Assembly (NCBI RefSeq): GCF_027257175.1 | Contig: NZ_JAPFGD010000006.1 | Span: 124,001 to 188,000, forward strand | DNA: 64,000 nucleotides | From: Castellaniella sp. S9 | Lineage (GTDB): Bacteria; Pseudomonadota; Gammaproteobacteria; Burkholderiales; Burkholderiaceae_B | Direction of reading: 5' to 3' | In this document: in pieces, positions 25,909-35,148 of the stretch | Layout: each line of letters begins with the position of its first letter | Position numbering within the stretch: position 1 is the first letter of the stretch | Translations under genes and position numbers: made by a program | Notes under the pieces: model-generated | What the model saw: the letters and a program-made list of their open reading frames with translations, nothing else | What the model was told of the DNA's origin: nothing | Databases searched by the model: none

Positions 25909-26666
25909 CAGGGCGCGACCGGCGCCTGGATCAGCGCGCCCCCGTGCACCAGCCGGATGGCCGTGCGGTTGGCCAGCGCATAGCGCAGGTTGCGATGGGC
26001 CAGCCGGGCGTGCTCGCGCATCAGCGACTCGGCCCGGTCCCCTTGGCGCAGCTCGATCGCCTCGACCACGGCGCGGTGGCCCTCCTGGGCCAGTGTGAGG
26101 ATCAGCCGCGCCTGGGGGGCGTCGACCTGCGCCTTGACGAAGCCGCTGGGCGAGGCGAACGGCAGGCGCGTCATGCGGTCGAACTCGCGGGCCAGCAGCT
26201 CGCTGCCCGACATGGCGATCAACAGCTTGTGGAACTGTTCGTTGTACTTGATGTAGCGCTCGAAATCCTCGGCCGTGATCTCGGCCTGCCCGATGATCCG
26301 GTCCACCGCGGCGACGATCTCGTTCGCCTTGGACAGCAGCACGGGGCTGGCGCCGTGTTCGGCGGCAAAACGCGCCGCCATGCCCTCCAGGGTGCCGCGC
26401 AGCTCGATCGCGTCGTATACGTCGCGTTCGGTGAAGGTCTTGACGGCATAGCCGCCGCCCACGATCTCTTCGAGCAGGCCTTCCTCGGCCAGCCGCTGCA
26501 GGGCGGCCCGCACCGGCGTGCGCGACACTCCCAGGCGCTCGACCACCGCCAGTTCCGATAGGCGCTCGTTGGGCGCCAGTTCGCCATTCAGGATCAGATT
26601 GCGCAATTCCAGCAATGCGCGGGTGGTCTGGTTGGGGGTCGATGAGGGAAAGTCGGTAGCGGCCAT
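25908..26666 (-). CDS. GntR-family regulator, FCD (FadR/VanR) subgroup
   Basis: A 252-residue repressor-like protein: N-terminal winged helix-turn-helix (residues about 15-80; ERLGVSRTPVRAALQRLAEEGL is its recognition part, cited here by its ends only) and C-terminal all-helical FCD ligand domain. VanR regulators of vanillate demethylase genes belong to this subgroup, so it may be the vanillate sensor. It is divergent from the metF-purU-ligM unit and a perfect FCD-type palindrome overlaps that promoter. The ATG at 26666 is the family start (MAATDFPSS); the open frame extends far upstream without meaning. Confidence 0.85.
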   Translation of the reverse strand: MAATDFPSSTPNQTTRALLELRNLILNGELAPNERLSELAVVERLGVSRTPVRAALQRLAEEGLLEEIVGGGYAVKTFTERDVYDAIELRGTLEGMAARFAAEHGASPVLLSKANEIVAAVDRIIGQAEITAEDFERYIKYNEQFHKLLIAMSGSELLAREFDRMTRLPFASPSGFVKAQVDAPQARLILTLAQEGHRAVVEAIELRQGDRAESLMREHARLAHRNLRYALANRTAIRLVHGGALIQAPVAP

Positions 26667-26794
26667 TGCGTCGGGGCCGGGTCGGTGTGCCGGCCGGTGC
26701 GTGATTGCGTTCGGCGCCGCCGGCCGGTGGCCGGGCGTGGCGCGCGAGCGATTGGAGGAATTATAACCAGCGCCGGGATGAGGTTCGAAAGGGC

Positions 26795-26834
26795 TTGCAC
26801 CCGCTCCAATTGAATGTATACTACTTGTATACAA
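26795..26834 (+). promoter_or_regulatory. Promoter and double operator for metF-purU-ligM
   Basis: TTGCAC (26795-26800), 16-base spacer, TATACT (26817-26822). A perfect palindrome TTGTATACAA (26825-26834) covers the expected start, and an imperfect copy ATGTATACTA (26814-26823) covers the -10. The centres are 11 bases apart, one helical turn. TTGTATACAA fits the TnGTnnnACnA pattern of FadR/FCD regulators. Repression by the divergent GntR protein is the simplest reading. Confidence 0.7.
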
Positions 26835-26849
26835 TAAAAGGAGACAGCC

Positions 26850-27728
26850 ATGGAAATGGAATTGACCCGTTCCCGGGTCTGCGACGGCCCGGCCCCGTCC
26901 GTCCTGCTCACGGGATATTCCCTCGAGATGACCGCGCACGGCCTGTCGGCGCTCGAAAAGGCCGCCTATGCGATCGCGCCCGGTACGCCGATCGCGATCA
27001 CCTTCCTCCCCGGTGAGGACTACGCGGCGCGCGTGGCGGCGGCGCGAGGGGTGCGCCGCCTGGGTTTCACGCCGGTCCCCCATCTATCGGCGCGCCGCAT
27101 TGGCGCGGCGGCCGAGCTCGACGATTTCCTGGGGGCGCTCGTCGACGCCGCGCAGGTCGACCGCGTCTTCGTGGTCGGCGGCGACCCCGACCGTCCGCTC
27201 GGGCCGTATGCCGACGCCCTGGCGCTGATCCGCAGCGGCACGCTGGTGCGCCACGGCATACGCCAGGCTGGGATCGCCGCGTATCCCGAGGGGCATCCCG
27301 CGATCCCGTGCGACCGCCTGTGGGACGCGCTGGCGGCCAAGTCCGCCGCGCTGTCCCAGCAGGACATCCACCCCTTCATCGTGACGCAGTTCGGCTTCGA
27401 GGCCGCGCCCATCCTGGCCTGGTACAGCGAATTGCGGGCGCGAGGCATGACCTGCCCGGTGCGCATCGGCGTGCCCGGTCCGGCGCGGATGGGGACTTTG
27501 CTGCGCTATGCGGCCCAGTGCGGCGTGGGCGCGTCGGCACGCGTCATGAGCCGCTATGGCCTGTCCATCACGCGCCTGGTCAACACCGTCGGTCCGGCCA
27601 CCCTGGTGGCCGACCTGATGGCTGGCCTGGGCGGGGCGCCGGACACAGCCCTGCATTTCTATGCCTTCGGCGGCTTCCAGAACACCGCTGAATGGATCCG
27701 TTCCTTTCGCGAGGCTCGCCATGGATAG
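26850..27728 (+). CDS. metF: Methylenetetrahydrofolate reductase-like protein
   Basis: A 292-residue MetF-fold protein. In tetrahydrofolate-dependent O-demethylation, MetF works toward oxidation, converting the 5-methyl-THF produced by LigM to 5,10-methylene-THF. The family fold is suggested by the N-terminal [15 protein letters not shown] segment, [17 protein letters not shown], and the [20 protein letters not shown] region. It is only distantly like the methionine-pathway MetF, so a dedicated demethylation role is likely. AAGGAG precedes the ATG by 8 bases. It overlaps purU by 8 bases and sits in one unit with purU and ligM. Confidence 0.8.
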   Translation: MEMELTRSRVCDGPAPSVLLTGYSLEMTAHGLSALEKAAYAIAPGTPIAITFLPGEDYAARVAAARGVRRLGFTPVPHLSARRIGAAAELDDFLGALVDAAQVDRVFVVGGDPDRPLGPYADALALIRSGTLVRHGIRQAGIAAYPEGHPAIPCDRLWDALAAKSAALSQQDIHPFIVTQFGFEAAPILAWYSELRARGMTCPVRIGVPGPARMGTLLRYAAQCGVGASARVMSRYGLSITRLVNTVGPATLVADLMAGLGGAPDTALHFYAFGGFQNTAEWIRSFREARHG

Positions 27729-28668
27729 CCCGCTGAGGCCCCCGGCAGCCGTGCCCGCGCGCGCAACGGCCGTGCCCGAAGCGGCGCCCGCTGAACACCC
27801 GAAGGCCGATGCGGCCTCGGCGCGCGGCCACGTCCTCACCCTGTCCTGCGAGGACAGGCCGGGGCTGGTGGCCGCCGTGGCCGGGACGCTGGCGCGCCAC
27901 GGGGGCAACATCCTCGAGGCCCAGCAGTTCGACGACTTGCTGTCGGGCCGGTTCTTCATGCGTGTGGTGTTCGACCTGGACGGCGGCCAACAGCTCGAGC
28001 GCCTGTGCGCCGAATTCCCCGGCGCGGTGGATGCGGGCGCGATGAGCTGGCGCATCCGTCCCGTCGGCCAGCGCCGCCGCGTGCTGCTCATGGTGTCGCG
28101 CTTCGACCACTGTCTGGGCGATCTCCTGTATCGCTGCCGCGTGGGCGAGCTCGACATGGAGGTGGTGGGCATCGTCTCGAATCATCCGCGGGAATCCCTC
28201 AATATCTCGCTGATCGGGGCGATCCCGTTTCATCACCTGCCGGTCGAGCCCGGCCGCAAGGCCGAGCAGGAAGCCCGGGTCATGCGCCTGATCGCGGACT
28301 CCGGCGCCGAGCTCGTCGTCCTGGCCCGCTATATGCAGATCCTGTCGGATGCGTTCGCCGCCTGGCTCGAGGGCCGGTGCATCAACATCCACCACAGCTT
28401 CCTGCCGGGCTTCAAGGGCGCGCGGCCCTATCACCAGGCCCATGCGCGCGGGGTCAAGATGATCGGCGCGACTGCGCACTACGTGACCGCCGACCTCGAC
28501 GAAGGGCCGATCATCGCCCAGGAGGTCGAGCAGATCACGCATGCCGACGGCCCCGACGACCTGGTGCGCAAGGGGCGCGACATCGAGCGCCGCGTGCTGG
28601 CGCGCGCCGTGCGCTACCACCTCGAGGACCGCGTGCTGCTCAACGGCGGCAAGACGGTCGTGTTCTAG
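27721..28668 (+). CDS. purU: Formyltetrahydrofolate deformylase
   Basis: Hydrolyses 10-formyl-THF to THF and formate. The 315-residue protein has an N-terminal ACT domain (starting [20 protein letters not shown] after a poorly conserved 36-residue leader) and a C-terminal formyltransferase-like hydrolase domain with [28 protein letters not shown] and the [15 protein letters not shown] segment. The catalytic Asn-His-Asp set is visible. The start ATG at 27721 overlaps the metF stop. In this operon it would regenerate THF from the methyl group removed by LigM, releasing the carbon as formate. Confidence 0.92.
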   Translation: MDSPLRPPAAVPARATAVPEAAPAEHPKADAASARGHVLTLSCEDRPGLVAAVAGTLARHGGNILEAQQFDDLLSGRFFMRVVFDLDGGQQLERLCAEFPGAVDAGAMSWRIRPVGQRRRVLLMVSRFDHCLGDLLYRCRVGELDMEVVGIVSNHPRESLNISLIGAIPFHHLPVEPGRKAEQEARVMRLIADSGAELVVLARYMQILSDAFAAWLEGRCINIHHSFLPGFKGARPYHQAHARGVKMIGATAHYVTADLDEGPIIAQEVEQITHADGPDDLVRKGRDIERRVLARAVRYHLEDRVLLNGGKTVVF

Positions 28669-30138
<1,470 letters not shown>

Positions 30139-30253
30139 GCTAGCATTTTTGCCGCGGGCGCGGCCCGGATCGTGCGCAGACACGGCGGCCGCGGACCCGG
30201 TGGGGCGGACCGGTCCGGCGACAGGCGCCGGCCGTACATCAAAGGAGACAACC

Positions 30254-31423
30254 TTGAAGCAAACGCTGAAATGTGCGCTGGCTGCGTTCACGCTGGCCGC
30301 CATGGCCTCGGGCGTATCCCAGGCCAAGGACTTGAAAGTGGGACTGGTGGTCCCCTTGTCGGGGCCTTTCGCCTCGACGGGCCAGCAGATGATGAACGGC
30401 GTGAACCTGTACGTCCAGGAGCACGGCGCCACGGTGGCGGGGCGCAAGGTCGTGCTGATCGTCAAGGACGACACCGGCGTGTCCCCGGCCATCACCAAGC
30501 GCCAGGCGCAGGAGCTCCTGATCAAGGACGAGGTCGACGTGCTGGCCGGCTTCGGCCTGACGCCCGGCGCCTTCGCCACCGCACCGCTGGCCGAGCAGAC
30601 CGAAACCCCGATGGTGGTGATGAACGCGGCCACCTCGGCCATCACGACCAAATCGGACTACATCACGCGCACCTCGACGACCCTGCCGCAGGTCGCGGCC
30701 CCCATGGCCACCTGGGCCAAGGACAACGGCGTGCAGAAAGTCTACGTCATCGTCGCGGATTACGGGCCGGGGCACGACGCGGCCGCCCAGTTCAAAAAGA
30801 CCTTCACCGCGGCGGGCGGCGAGATCATCGGCGAGGTGCATACGCCGCTGACCAAGCCCGACTTCGCGCCCTTCCTGCAAAAGATCAAGGACGCGGCCCC
30901 CGATGCGCTGTTCCTGTTCATTCCCAACGGCGACCAGGGCGTGGCCTTCGCCAAGGGCTACAAGGAACGGGGCCTGGACCGGGCCGGAATCAAGCTGCTG
31001 GCCACCGGCGACATCGCCACCGAGGACATGATCGACGCCATGGGCGACAGCGCCCTGGGGATCATCACCTCGTACTACTACGCCCAGGCGCACGATTCGC
31101 CCGAGAACAAGGCCTACGTCGCCGCCTACGCCAAGGCCTACCCCCAGGTCCGTCCCAACATGATTTCGGTGGCCGGCTACGACGGGATGCACCTGATCTA
31201 CGAGGCGCTGAAAAAGACCGGCGGCGATGCCGGCGGCGAGGCGTTCATGGCGGCGGTCAAGGGCATGAGCTGGATGAGCCCGCGCGGCCCGGTCTCGATC
31301 GATCCGGCCACGCGCGACATCGTGCAGAACGTCTACATCCGCAAGGTCGAGCGCGTCGACGGCGTGCTGCAGAACGTCGAATTCCACACCTTCGAGGCGG
31401 TCAAGGATCCGGAGAAAGAGTAA
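30254..31423 (+). CDS. ABC transporter periplasmic binding protein 2 (LivJ-like, type I)
   Basis: A 389-residue exported solute-binding protein, signal peptide cleaved after about residue 24 (VSQA). It begins at a TTG at 30254 behind AAAGGAG; the frame upstream is not signal-like. The mature part is KDLKVGLVVPLSG..., with DYGPGHDAAAQFKK and a C-terminal YIRKVERVDG segment. It is closest to binding protein 3 (37291-38460), with a 203-base stretch differing at one base. It follows ligM by 115 bases and probably captures a methoxylated aromatic acid for the shared LivHMGF importer; ligand is inferred. Its stop overlaps the convergent AraC gene by 23 bases. Confidence 0.87.
   Translation: MKQTLKCALAAFTLAAMASGVSQAKDLKVGLVVPLSGPFASTGQQMMNGVNLYVQEHGATVAGRKVVLIVKDDTGVSPAITKRQAQELLIKDEVDVLAGFGLTPGAFATAPLAEQTETPMVVMNAATSAITTKSDYITRTSTTLPQVAAPMATWAKDNGVQKVYVIVADYGPGHDAAAQFKKTFTAAGGEIIGEVHTPLTKPDFAPFLQKIKDAAPDALFLFIPNGDQGVAFAKGYKERGLDRAGIKLLATGDIATEDMIDAMGDSALGIITSYYYAQAHDSPENKAYVAAYAKAYPQVRPNMISVAGYDGMHLIYEALKKTGGDAGGEAFMAAVKGMSWMSPRGPVSIDPATRDIVQNVYIRKVERVDGVLQNVEFHTFEAVKDPEKE
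31178..31380 (+). repeat. Near-identical 203-base segment shared with binding protein 3
   Basis: Bases 31178-31380 equal 38215-38417 except at one position (31207 G versus 38244 A). Synonymous positions are also identical, while neighbouring parts of the two genes differ. This pattern points to recent gene conversion or partial duplication between the paralogues. Confidence 0.85.
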
Positions 31424-32354
31424 GCCGCCGGAACGCCTTGGGGGACTGTCCCGACACGCGCTTGAAAAAGCGCGTGAAATACCCCGGATCGGCAAAGCCC
31501 AGCGAATCGGATATGGTGCTGACGGTCCGGGGGGTATAGATCAATTCGCGCCGCGCCTCCAGCAGCAGGCGTTCGTGGATCAGGCGCAGGGCCGACTTGC
31601 CGGCCAGGGCCTGGCACACGACGTTGAGGTGCGCCGCGGTGATGCCCAGGCGCGAGGCGTACCAGGCCACCTGGTGCCGGGTCTTGTAGTGGGCCTCGAT
31701 CAATTGCGTGAAGCGGGCGAGGTGCGGGCTGCCGACGTCCTGGCCGGGCGCCGCGGCCGAGGGCGCCGCGCGTCCGGCCAGGCTGCGGCGGTGCACCCAG
31801 GCGAGAATGCATGACAGCAGGGCTTCGAGCAGCGCGCCGCGCTGCGGCGAATACGGGCTGCGGTACTCCTGGTCCAGGCGCGTGAAGGCCAGGCGCGTGT
31901 GGCGGCTTTCGTCATCCTCGCCCAGGGTGAGGAACGACGGCTCCGACAGGGCGGTCAGGGTCAGGCCCATGCGCTCGCAGACTTCGGCCATCAGGCCGTA
32001 GGTCATGGTCAGGATGTAGCCTTCGGCGTTCGGGTCGAACTGGAAGCCGTGCACCGCCATCTGGGGCACCAGGACCATCTGGCCGCCGCCCATGGTGTGG
32101 ATCGATCCGTCCAGGTGCACGACGACGTTCCCGGATATCAGGCAGAGGATCTGGAACAGGTCCGCGTGCTTGTGCGGCTTGACATGCCAATTGTGCAGTT
32201 TTTGCTGCGCAGCGATCGTTTCGCAGTACATCGGATCCGGGGTGGTCCAGACATTGCCATAACCATACAGCTTGTATATGGGAATCGACGTGTGGTCGTG
32301 AGCGGGCGGGCCGGGGCGCAAGTCGTCCAAGGGTTTTCCCCTTAATATCTTCAT
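31401..32354 (-). CDS. AraC-family regulator, PobR-like paralogue
   Basis: A 317-residue activator with an N-terminal cupin domain (CETIAAQQKLHNWHVKPHKH motif) and C-terminal AraC DNA-binding domain (DSLGFADPGYFTRFFKRVSG). It is a paralogue of the pobA-linked regulator and is divergent from ligA1B1, so it probably activates that second dioxygenase pair in response to a related aromatic acid. The ATG at 32354 is preferred (MKILRGKPLDD); upstream in-frame Met codons lie in the regulatory gap. Its 3' end overlaps the convergent binding protein gene by 23 bases. Confidence 0.84.
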   Translation of the reverse strand: MKILRGKPLDDLRPGPPAHDHTSIPIYKLYGYGNVWTTPDPMYCETIAAQQKLHNWHVKPHKHADLFQILCLISGNVVVHLDGSIHTMGGGQMVLVPQMAVHGFQFDPNAEGYILTMTYGLMAEVCERMGLTLTALSEPSFLTLGEDDESRHTRLAFTRLDQEYRSPYSPQRGALLEALLSCILAWVHRRSLAGRAAPSAAAPGQDVGSPHLARFTQLIEAHYKTRHQVAWYASRLGITAAHLNVVCQALAGKSALRLIHERLLLEARRELIYTPRTVSTISDSLGFADPGYFTRFFKRVSGQSPKAFRRLTLSPDP

Positions 32355-32378
32355 ATACGCGAAATGTACTTTTTTAAA

Positions 32379-32397
32379 ACAGAAAAGTCCATTCTGT
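32379..32397. promoter_or_regulatory. Candidate AraC operator upstream of ligA1
   Basis: A perfect inverted repeat ACAGAA-N7-TTCTGT contains the motif AAAAGTCCATTC (32383-32394) that is shared, with one change, with the pobA-pobR gap. It lies in an AT-rich patch between the divergent genes, 70 bases before ligA1. Recognition by the adjacent AraC protein is inferred. Confidence 0.5.
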
Positions 32398-32467
32398 ACA
32401 ACCCGGGCCTGGCGCATCATGACGGTGTTCACAACCCCGTGCCGCAGGCACCCACCAGGAGACACGC

Positions 32468-32821
32468 ATGAGCACCCCCCGACTCAAGCGGGACATCCCG
32501 GGAACCGTCATCTTCGACGGCGACCAGGCCCGCATCGGCTATGCCCTCAACAAGATGTGCTTCAGTTTCAATTCCGCCGAATGCCGCGAGGCGTTCCAGC
32601 GCGACGAGGAAGCCTACATGAGCAAATACAAGCTCAACGACGCGCAAAAACAGGCGATCCGCAACCGCAACGTGCTCGAGCTGATCGCGGCCGGCGGCCA
32701 TCCCTATTACCTGGCGAAGTTCGCCGGCATCTTCAAACTCGACATGCAGGACATCGGCGCTCAGCAGACCGGCATGACCAAGGACGCCTTCAAGGCCAAA
32801 CTCATCGCAGCGGGGCAATAA
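32468..32821 (+). CDS. Protocatechuate 4,5-dioxygenase-type alpha subunit, divergent copy (LigA-like)
   Basis: A 117-residue small subunit of a type II extradiol dioxygenase. It keeps the LigA framework (PGTVIFDGDQARIGYALNK at the N-terminus and GGHPYYLAK) but differs widely from the canonical LigA at 47000 (which has the [20 protein letters not shown] stretch). It is paired with its own beta subunit 2 bases downstream. Because a standard LigAB is present in the lig operon, this pair may open a different ring, for example gallate, 3-O-methylgallate or another catechol acid; this is inference. Confidence 0.85.
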   Translation: MSTPRLKRDIPGTVIFDGDQARIGYALNKMCFSFNSAECREAFQRDEEAYMSKYKLNDAQKQAIRNRNVLELIAAGGHPYYLAKFAGIFKLDMQDIGAQQTGMTKDAFKAKLIAAGQ

Positions 32822-32823
32822 TC

Positions 32824-33678
32824 ATGGCTCACATCATCGGCAGCGTCAGCACTTCCCACGTCCCCGCCATCGGGGGGGCGATCGCCCGCAACCTCCAGCA
32901 GGAACCGTACTGGAAACCCTTCTTCGACGGCTATCCCGCCGCGCGCGAATGGGTGCAGGGGGCCCGTCCCGACGTGGTTGTGATCATCCATAACGACCAC
33001 GGCCTGAATTTCTTCCTCGACAAGATGCCCACGTTCTCGGTGGGCACGGCCGCGGTCTACGATACCGCCGACGAAGGCTGGGGCATTCCGGCGCTGGCGC
33101 CGGCACCCGGCAATCCGGAACTGGCCTGGCACATGGTCGAGTCCCTGGTCGCCGACGAGTTCGACATCACCACCTGCCAGGAGGCCCAGATCGATCATGC
33201 CGTGTCGCTGCCGCTGGCGCTGCTGTGGCCCGAGCATCAGGCGCGCGGCGAGTGGCCGGTCGAGATCGTCCCGGTGTGCATCAACACCGTGCAGGCCCCG
33301 TACCCCTCGGCCGCCCGCTGCTGGCGCCTGGGGCAGTCCATCGGCCGCGCCGTCGAATCCTGGGACAGCGACAAGCGCGTCCTCATCATCGGCAGCGGCG
33401 GCCTGTCGCACCAGCTCGACGGCGAGCGCGCGGGCTTCCTCAACAAGGAATTCGACCTGAAGTTCATGGACAGCCTGGTCCACGATCCGGAATGGGTCAC
33501 GCAGTACTCGAACGACGAACTGGTCGAGCTCACCGGCACCCAAGGCATCGAGCTGCTGATGTGGGTGGCGGCGCGCGGCGCCCTGGACGGGGCCGCCTCC
33601 GTCACCAAAAAGCATTCCAACTACCACATCCCCATCTCGAACACGGCGACCGGACTGCTGGTCCTCGAAGCCGCCTGA
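32824..33678 (+). CDS. Protocatechuate 4,5-dioxygenase-type beta subunit, divergent copy (LigB-like)
   Basis: The 284-residue catalytic subunit of a non-heme Fe(II) extradiol dioxygenase of the LigB superfamily. Metal and catalytic residues are recognisable: the early His in [11 protein letters not shown], the His pair in IIHNDHGLNFF, a catalytic-type His in SGGLSHQLDGERAG, and the GIELLMWVAARGAL region with the Glu ligand. It is clearly paralogous to LigB2 (47389-48258) yet differs through much of its length. The start ATG at 32824 follows the alpha-subunit stop by 2 bases. The genes are controlled, probably, by the divergent AraC protein. Confidence 0.87.
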   Translation: MAHIIGSVSTSHVPAIGGAIARNLQQEPYWKPFFDGYPAAREWVQGARPDVVVIIHNDHGLNFFLDKMPTFSVGTAAVYDTADEGWGIPALAPAPGNPELAWHMVESLVADEFDITTCQEAQIDHAVSLPLALLWPEHQARGEWPVEIVPVCINTVQAPYPSAARCWRLGQSIGRAVESWDSDKRVLIIGSGGLSHQLDGERAGFLNKEFDLKFMDSLVHDPEWVTQYSNDELVELTGTQGIELLMWVAARGALDGAASVTKKHSNYHIPISNTATGLLVLEAA

Positions 33679-33699
33679 CAGCCGTCGAGCCTGGGGTCG

Positions 33700-33719
33700 G
33701 GGATCCCTCGAGGGATCCC
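33700..33719. repeat. Perfect 20-base palindrome between convergent genes
   Basis: GGGATCCCTCGAGGGATCCC reads the same on both strands. It directly precedes the stop codon of the convergent hydrolase gene and lies 21 bases after ligB1. It could fold as a tight cruciform or 3' hairpin, but no U run follows. Confidence 0.7.
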
Positions 33720-34456
33720 TAACGGGCCGCCGCGGACGCCAGTCCCCGGCGGTCCAGCCATTCCAGGATGGTCCGCGTGACGGCCTCGGGCGCCTCGAAG
33801 GGCGCCATGTGGCCCGCCGCCGGGATCGCCGCCACCTCTGAATCGGGAATGCGCGCGGCCATGTCGTGATGCTGGGCCAGCGGGCTCCAGCTGTCTTCCT
33901 CGCCGCTCATGAGCAGGGTGGGGCAGGCGATGCGGCCCAGCACCTCCGTGGCATCGGGGCGTCCGATCAAGGCCTGGATCTGGCCGGCGAAGGATTCCGG
34001 GCTGGAGCGCAGGACCATGTCGCGCATCGAGCGCATCAATGCCGCATCGTTGCGCGTGCGCGGAGCGATCATGCCGTCCAGCCAGGCGTCGACGATGGCC
34101 TCGATGCCGCCGGCCCGTGCCGCCTCGACCTGGGCCATCCGGCGCGGCGTCTCGCCGTCGCCCAGTCCCCGGTAGCCGGTATTCATCAGCACCAGGCCCG
34201 CACAGCGCCCGGGCGCCTGGCGCGCCATCTCGAAGGCGATGCGCCCACCCATCGAATGGCCCACCACGACCAGGGGGCCCCGGGTGTGCGCCAGCGTCTC
34301 GGCGGCGGCGCCGGGCAGCGAGTCCAGCCCGCTCAGGCGCGGAATCAGGACCGGCCCCAGGCGCGACAGCGGACCGGCGAGGTGGGACCAGGTCTGGCCG
34401 TCGCACAGCAGGCCATGCAGCAGGACGAAGGTGGGGGTGGGCGTGGATGCCGCCAT
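33719..34456 (-). CDS. Alpha/beta-fold hydrolase
   Basis: A 245-residue serine hydrolase. The nucleophile elbow GHSMGG (about residues 66-71), an acid in SGEEDSWSP and the catalytic His in AAGHMAPFE are visible, so the triad is complete. Family members in aromatic islands cleave esters, lactones or ring-fission products, but nothing here identifies the substrate. It is divergent from a MarR-family gene, which may control it. The ATG at 34456 gives a normal length with no signal peptide. Confidence 0.85.
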   Translation of the reverse strand: MAASTPTPTFVLLHGLLCDGQTWSHLAGPLSRLGPVLIPRLSGLDSLPGAAAETLAHTRGPLVVVGHSMGGRIAFEMARQAPGRCAGLVLMNTGYRGLGDGETPRRMAQVEAARAGGIEAIVDAWLDGMIAPRTRNDAALMRSMRDMVLRSSPESFAGQIQALIGRPDATEVLGRIACPTLLMSGEEDSWSPLAQHHDMAARIPDSEVAAIPAAGHMAPFEAPEAVTRTILEWLDRRGLASAAAR

Positions 34457-34529
34457 GGCATGCTCCAGAGTGGTCGTGTTGCACGTTAGGATACGCTACT
34501 CTATGCCGCGACATCCTGCGAGGCCTTTC

Positions 34530-35012
34530 ATGTCAGATCCCGTTTTGCGCGAACCCCTGTACGTCCAGCCCGGCCACCTGCTCAGGCGGGCCCAGCAGAT
34601 TTCAGCATCCATCTTCCATGACGAACTCGGGACGCTCGCCACACCCATTCAATACGCGGTGCTGTGCGTGCTGCTGACGCATCCCGGCATAGACCAGGTC
34701 TCGCTGGCGGGCCTGGCCGCCATCGACACCTCGACGGCGGCCAGCGTGGCGATGCGGCTCGAGGAAAAGGGCTTGCTGACGCGCCGCGTCGATCCGGCCA
34801 ACCGCCGCCAGCGCATCCTCGAACTGACCGCGCAGGGGCGGGCGCTGCTCGTCGAGGCGAACGACGCCATCGAGCGCCTGCACCGCCGGATCTTCGAAAA
34901 ATTCACCGCCGACGAGGAGGCGGTGTTCATGGACCTCTTGCAAAAGCTCGTCGACGTCAACAATCACCAGAGCCGCGCGCCGCTGGTGCCGACACCGCGC
35001 GCCGGCCGGTGA
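34530..35012 (+). CDS. MarR-family transcriptional regulator
   Basis: A 160-residue winged-helix protein. The helix-turn-helix and wing are seen in VSLAGLAAIDTSTAASVAMR and the following KGLLTRRVDPANRRQR segment. MarR-type repressors in such islands respond to phenolic acids or their CoA esters. It could regulate the divergent hydrolase, the downstream vanAB genes, or both. The start is uncertain: ATG 34530 (MSDPVLRE) or ATG 34503 nine codons upstream; neither has a strong ribosome-binding site. Confidence 0.85.
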   Translation: MSDPVLREPLYVQPGHLLRRAQQISASIFHDELGTLATPIQYAVLCVLLTHPGIDQVSLAGLAAIDTSTAASVAMRLEEKGLLTRRVDPANRRQRILELTAQGRALLVEANDAIERLHRRIFEKFTADEEAVFMDLLQKLVDVNNHQSRAPLVPTPRAGR

Positions 35013-35056
35013 TCTAGGGTTTATACCGATGGCATATCCCTGTCGAAAAAATAGAA

Positions 35057-35093
35057 TTGATCTTAACGTTCAGTGTGCTGAATATTAGATATT
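35057..35093 (+). promoter_or_regulatory. Candidate promoter and operator for vanA
   Basis: An AT-rich island precedes vanA by about 60 bases. It holds TTGATC (35057-35062) and TTAACG (35063-35068) as -35 candidates, an inverted repeat TTCAG-TGTG-CTGAA (35069-35082) and a second one AATAT-TAG-ATATT (35081-35093) overlapping any -10. Nested AT-rich palindromes suit a MarR-type repressor; which regulator binds is not known. Confidence 0.45.
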
Positions 35094-35148
35094 GAAGCTT
35101 GTGGCGGTCGGGGAGCGGCCACGGCGGGCGCAATGCAAGGAGAATCAC

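Noticed and set aside
30239-31495. Long minus-strand frame opposite binding protein 2, and similar ones opposite the other three binding-protein genes
   Set aside because: The parallel frames occur because the genes are paralogous and GC-rich; the encoded His/Gly/Arg-rich sequences resemble no protein and have no ribosome-binding sites.
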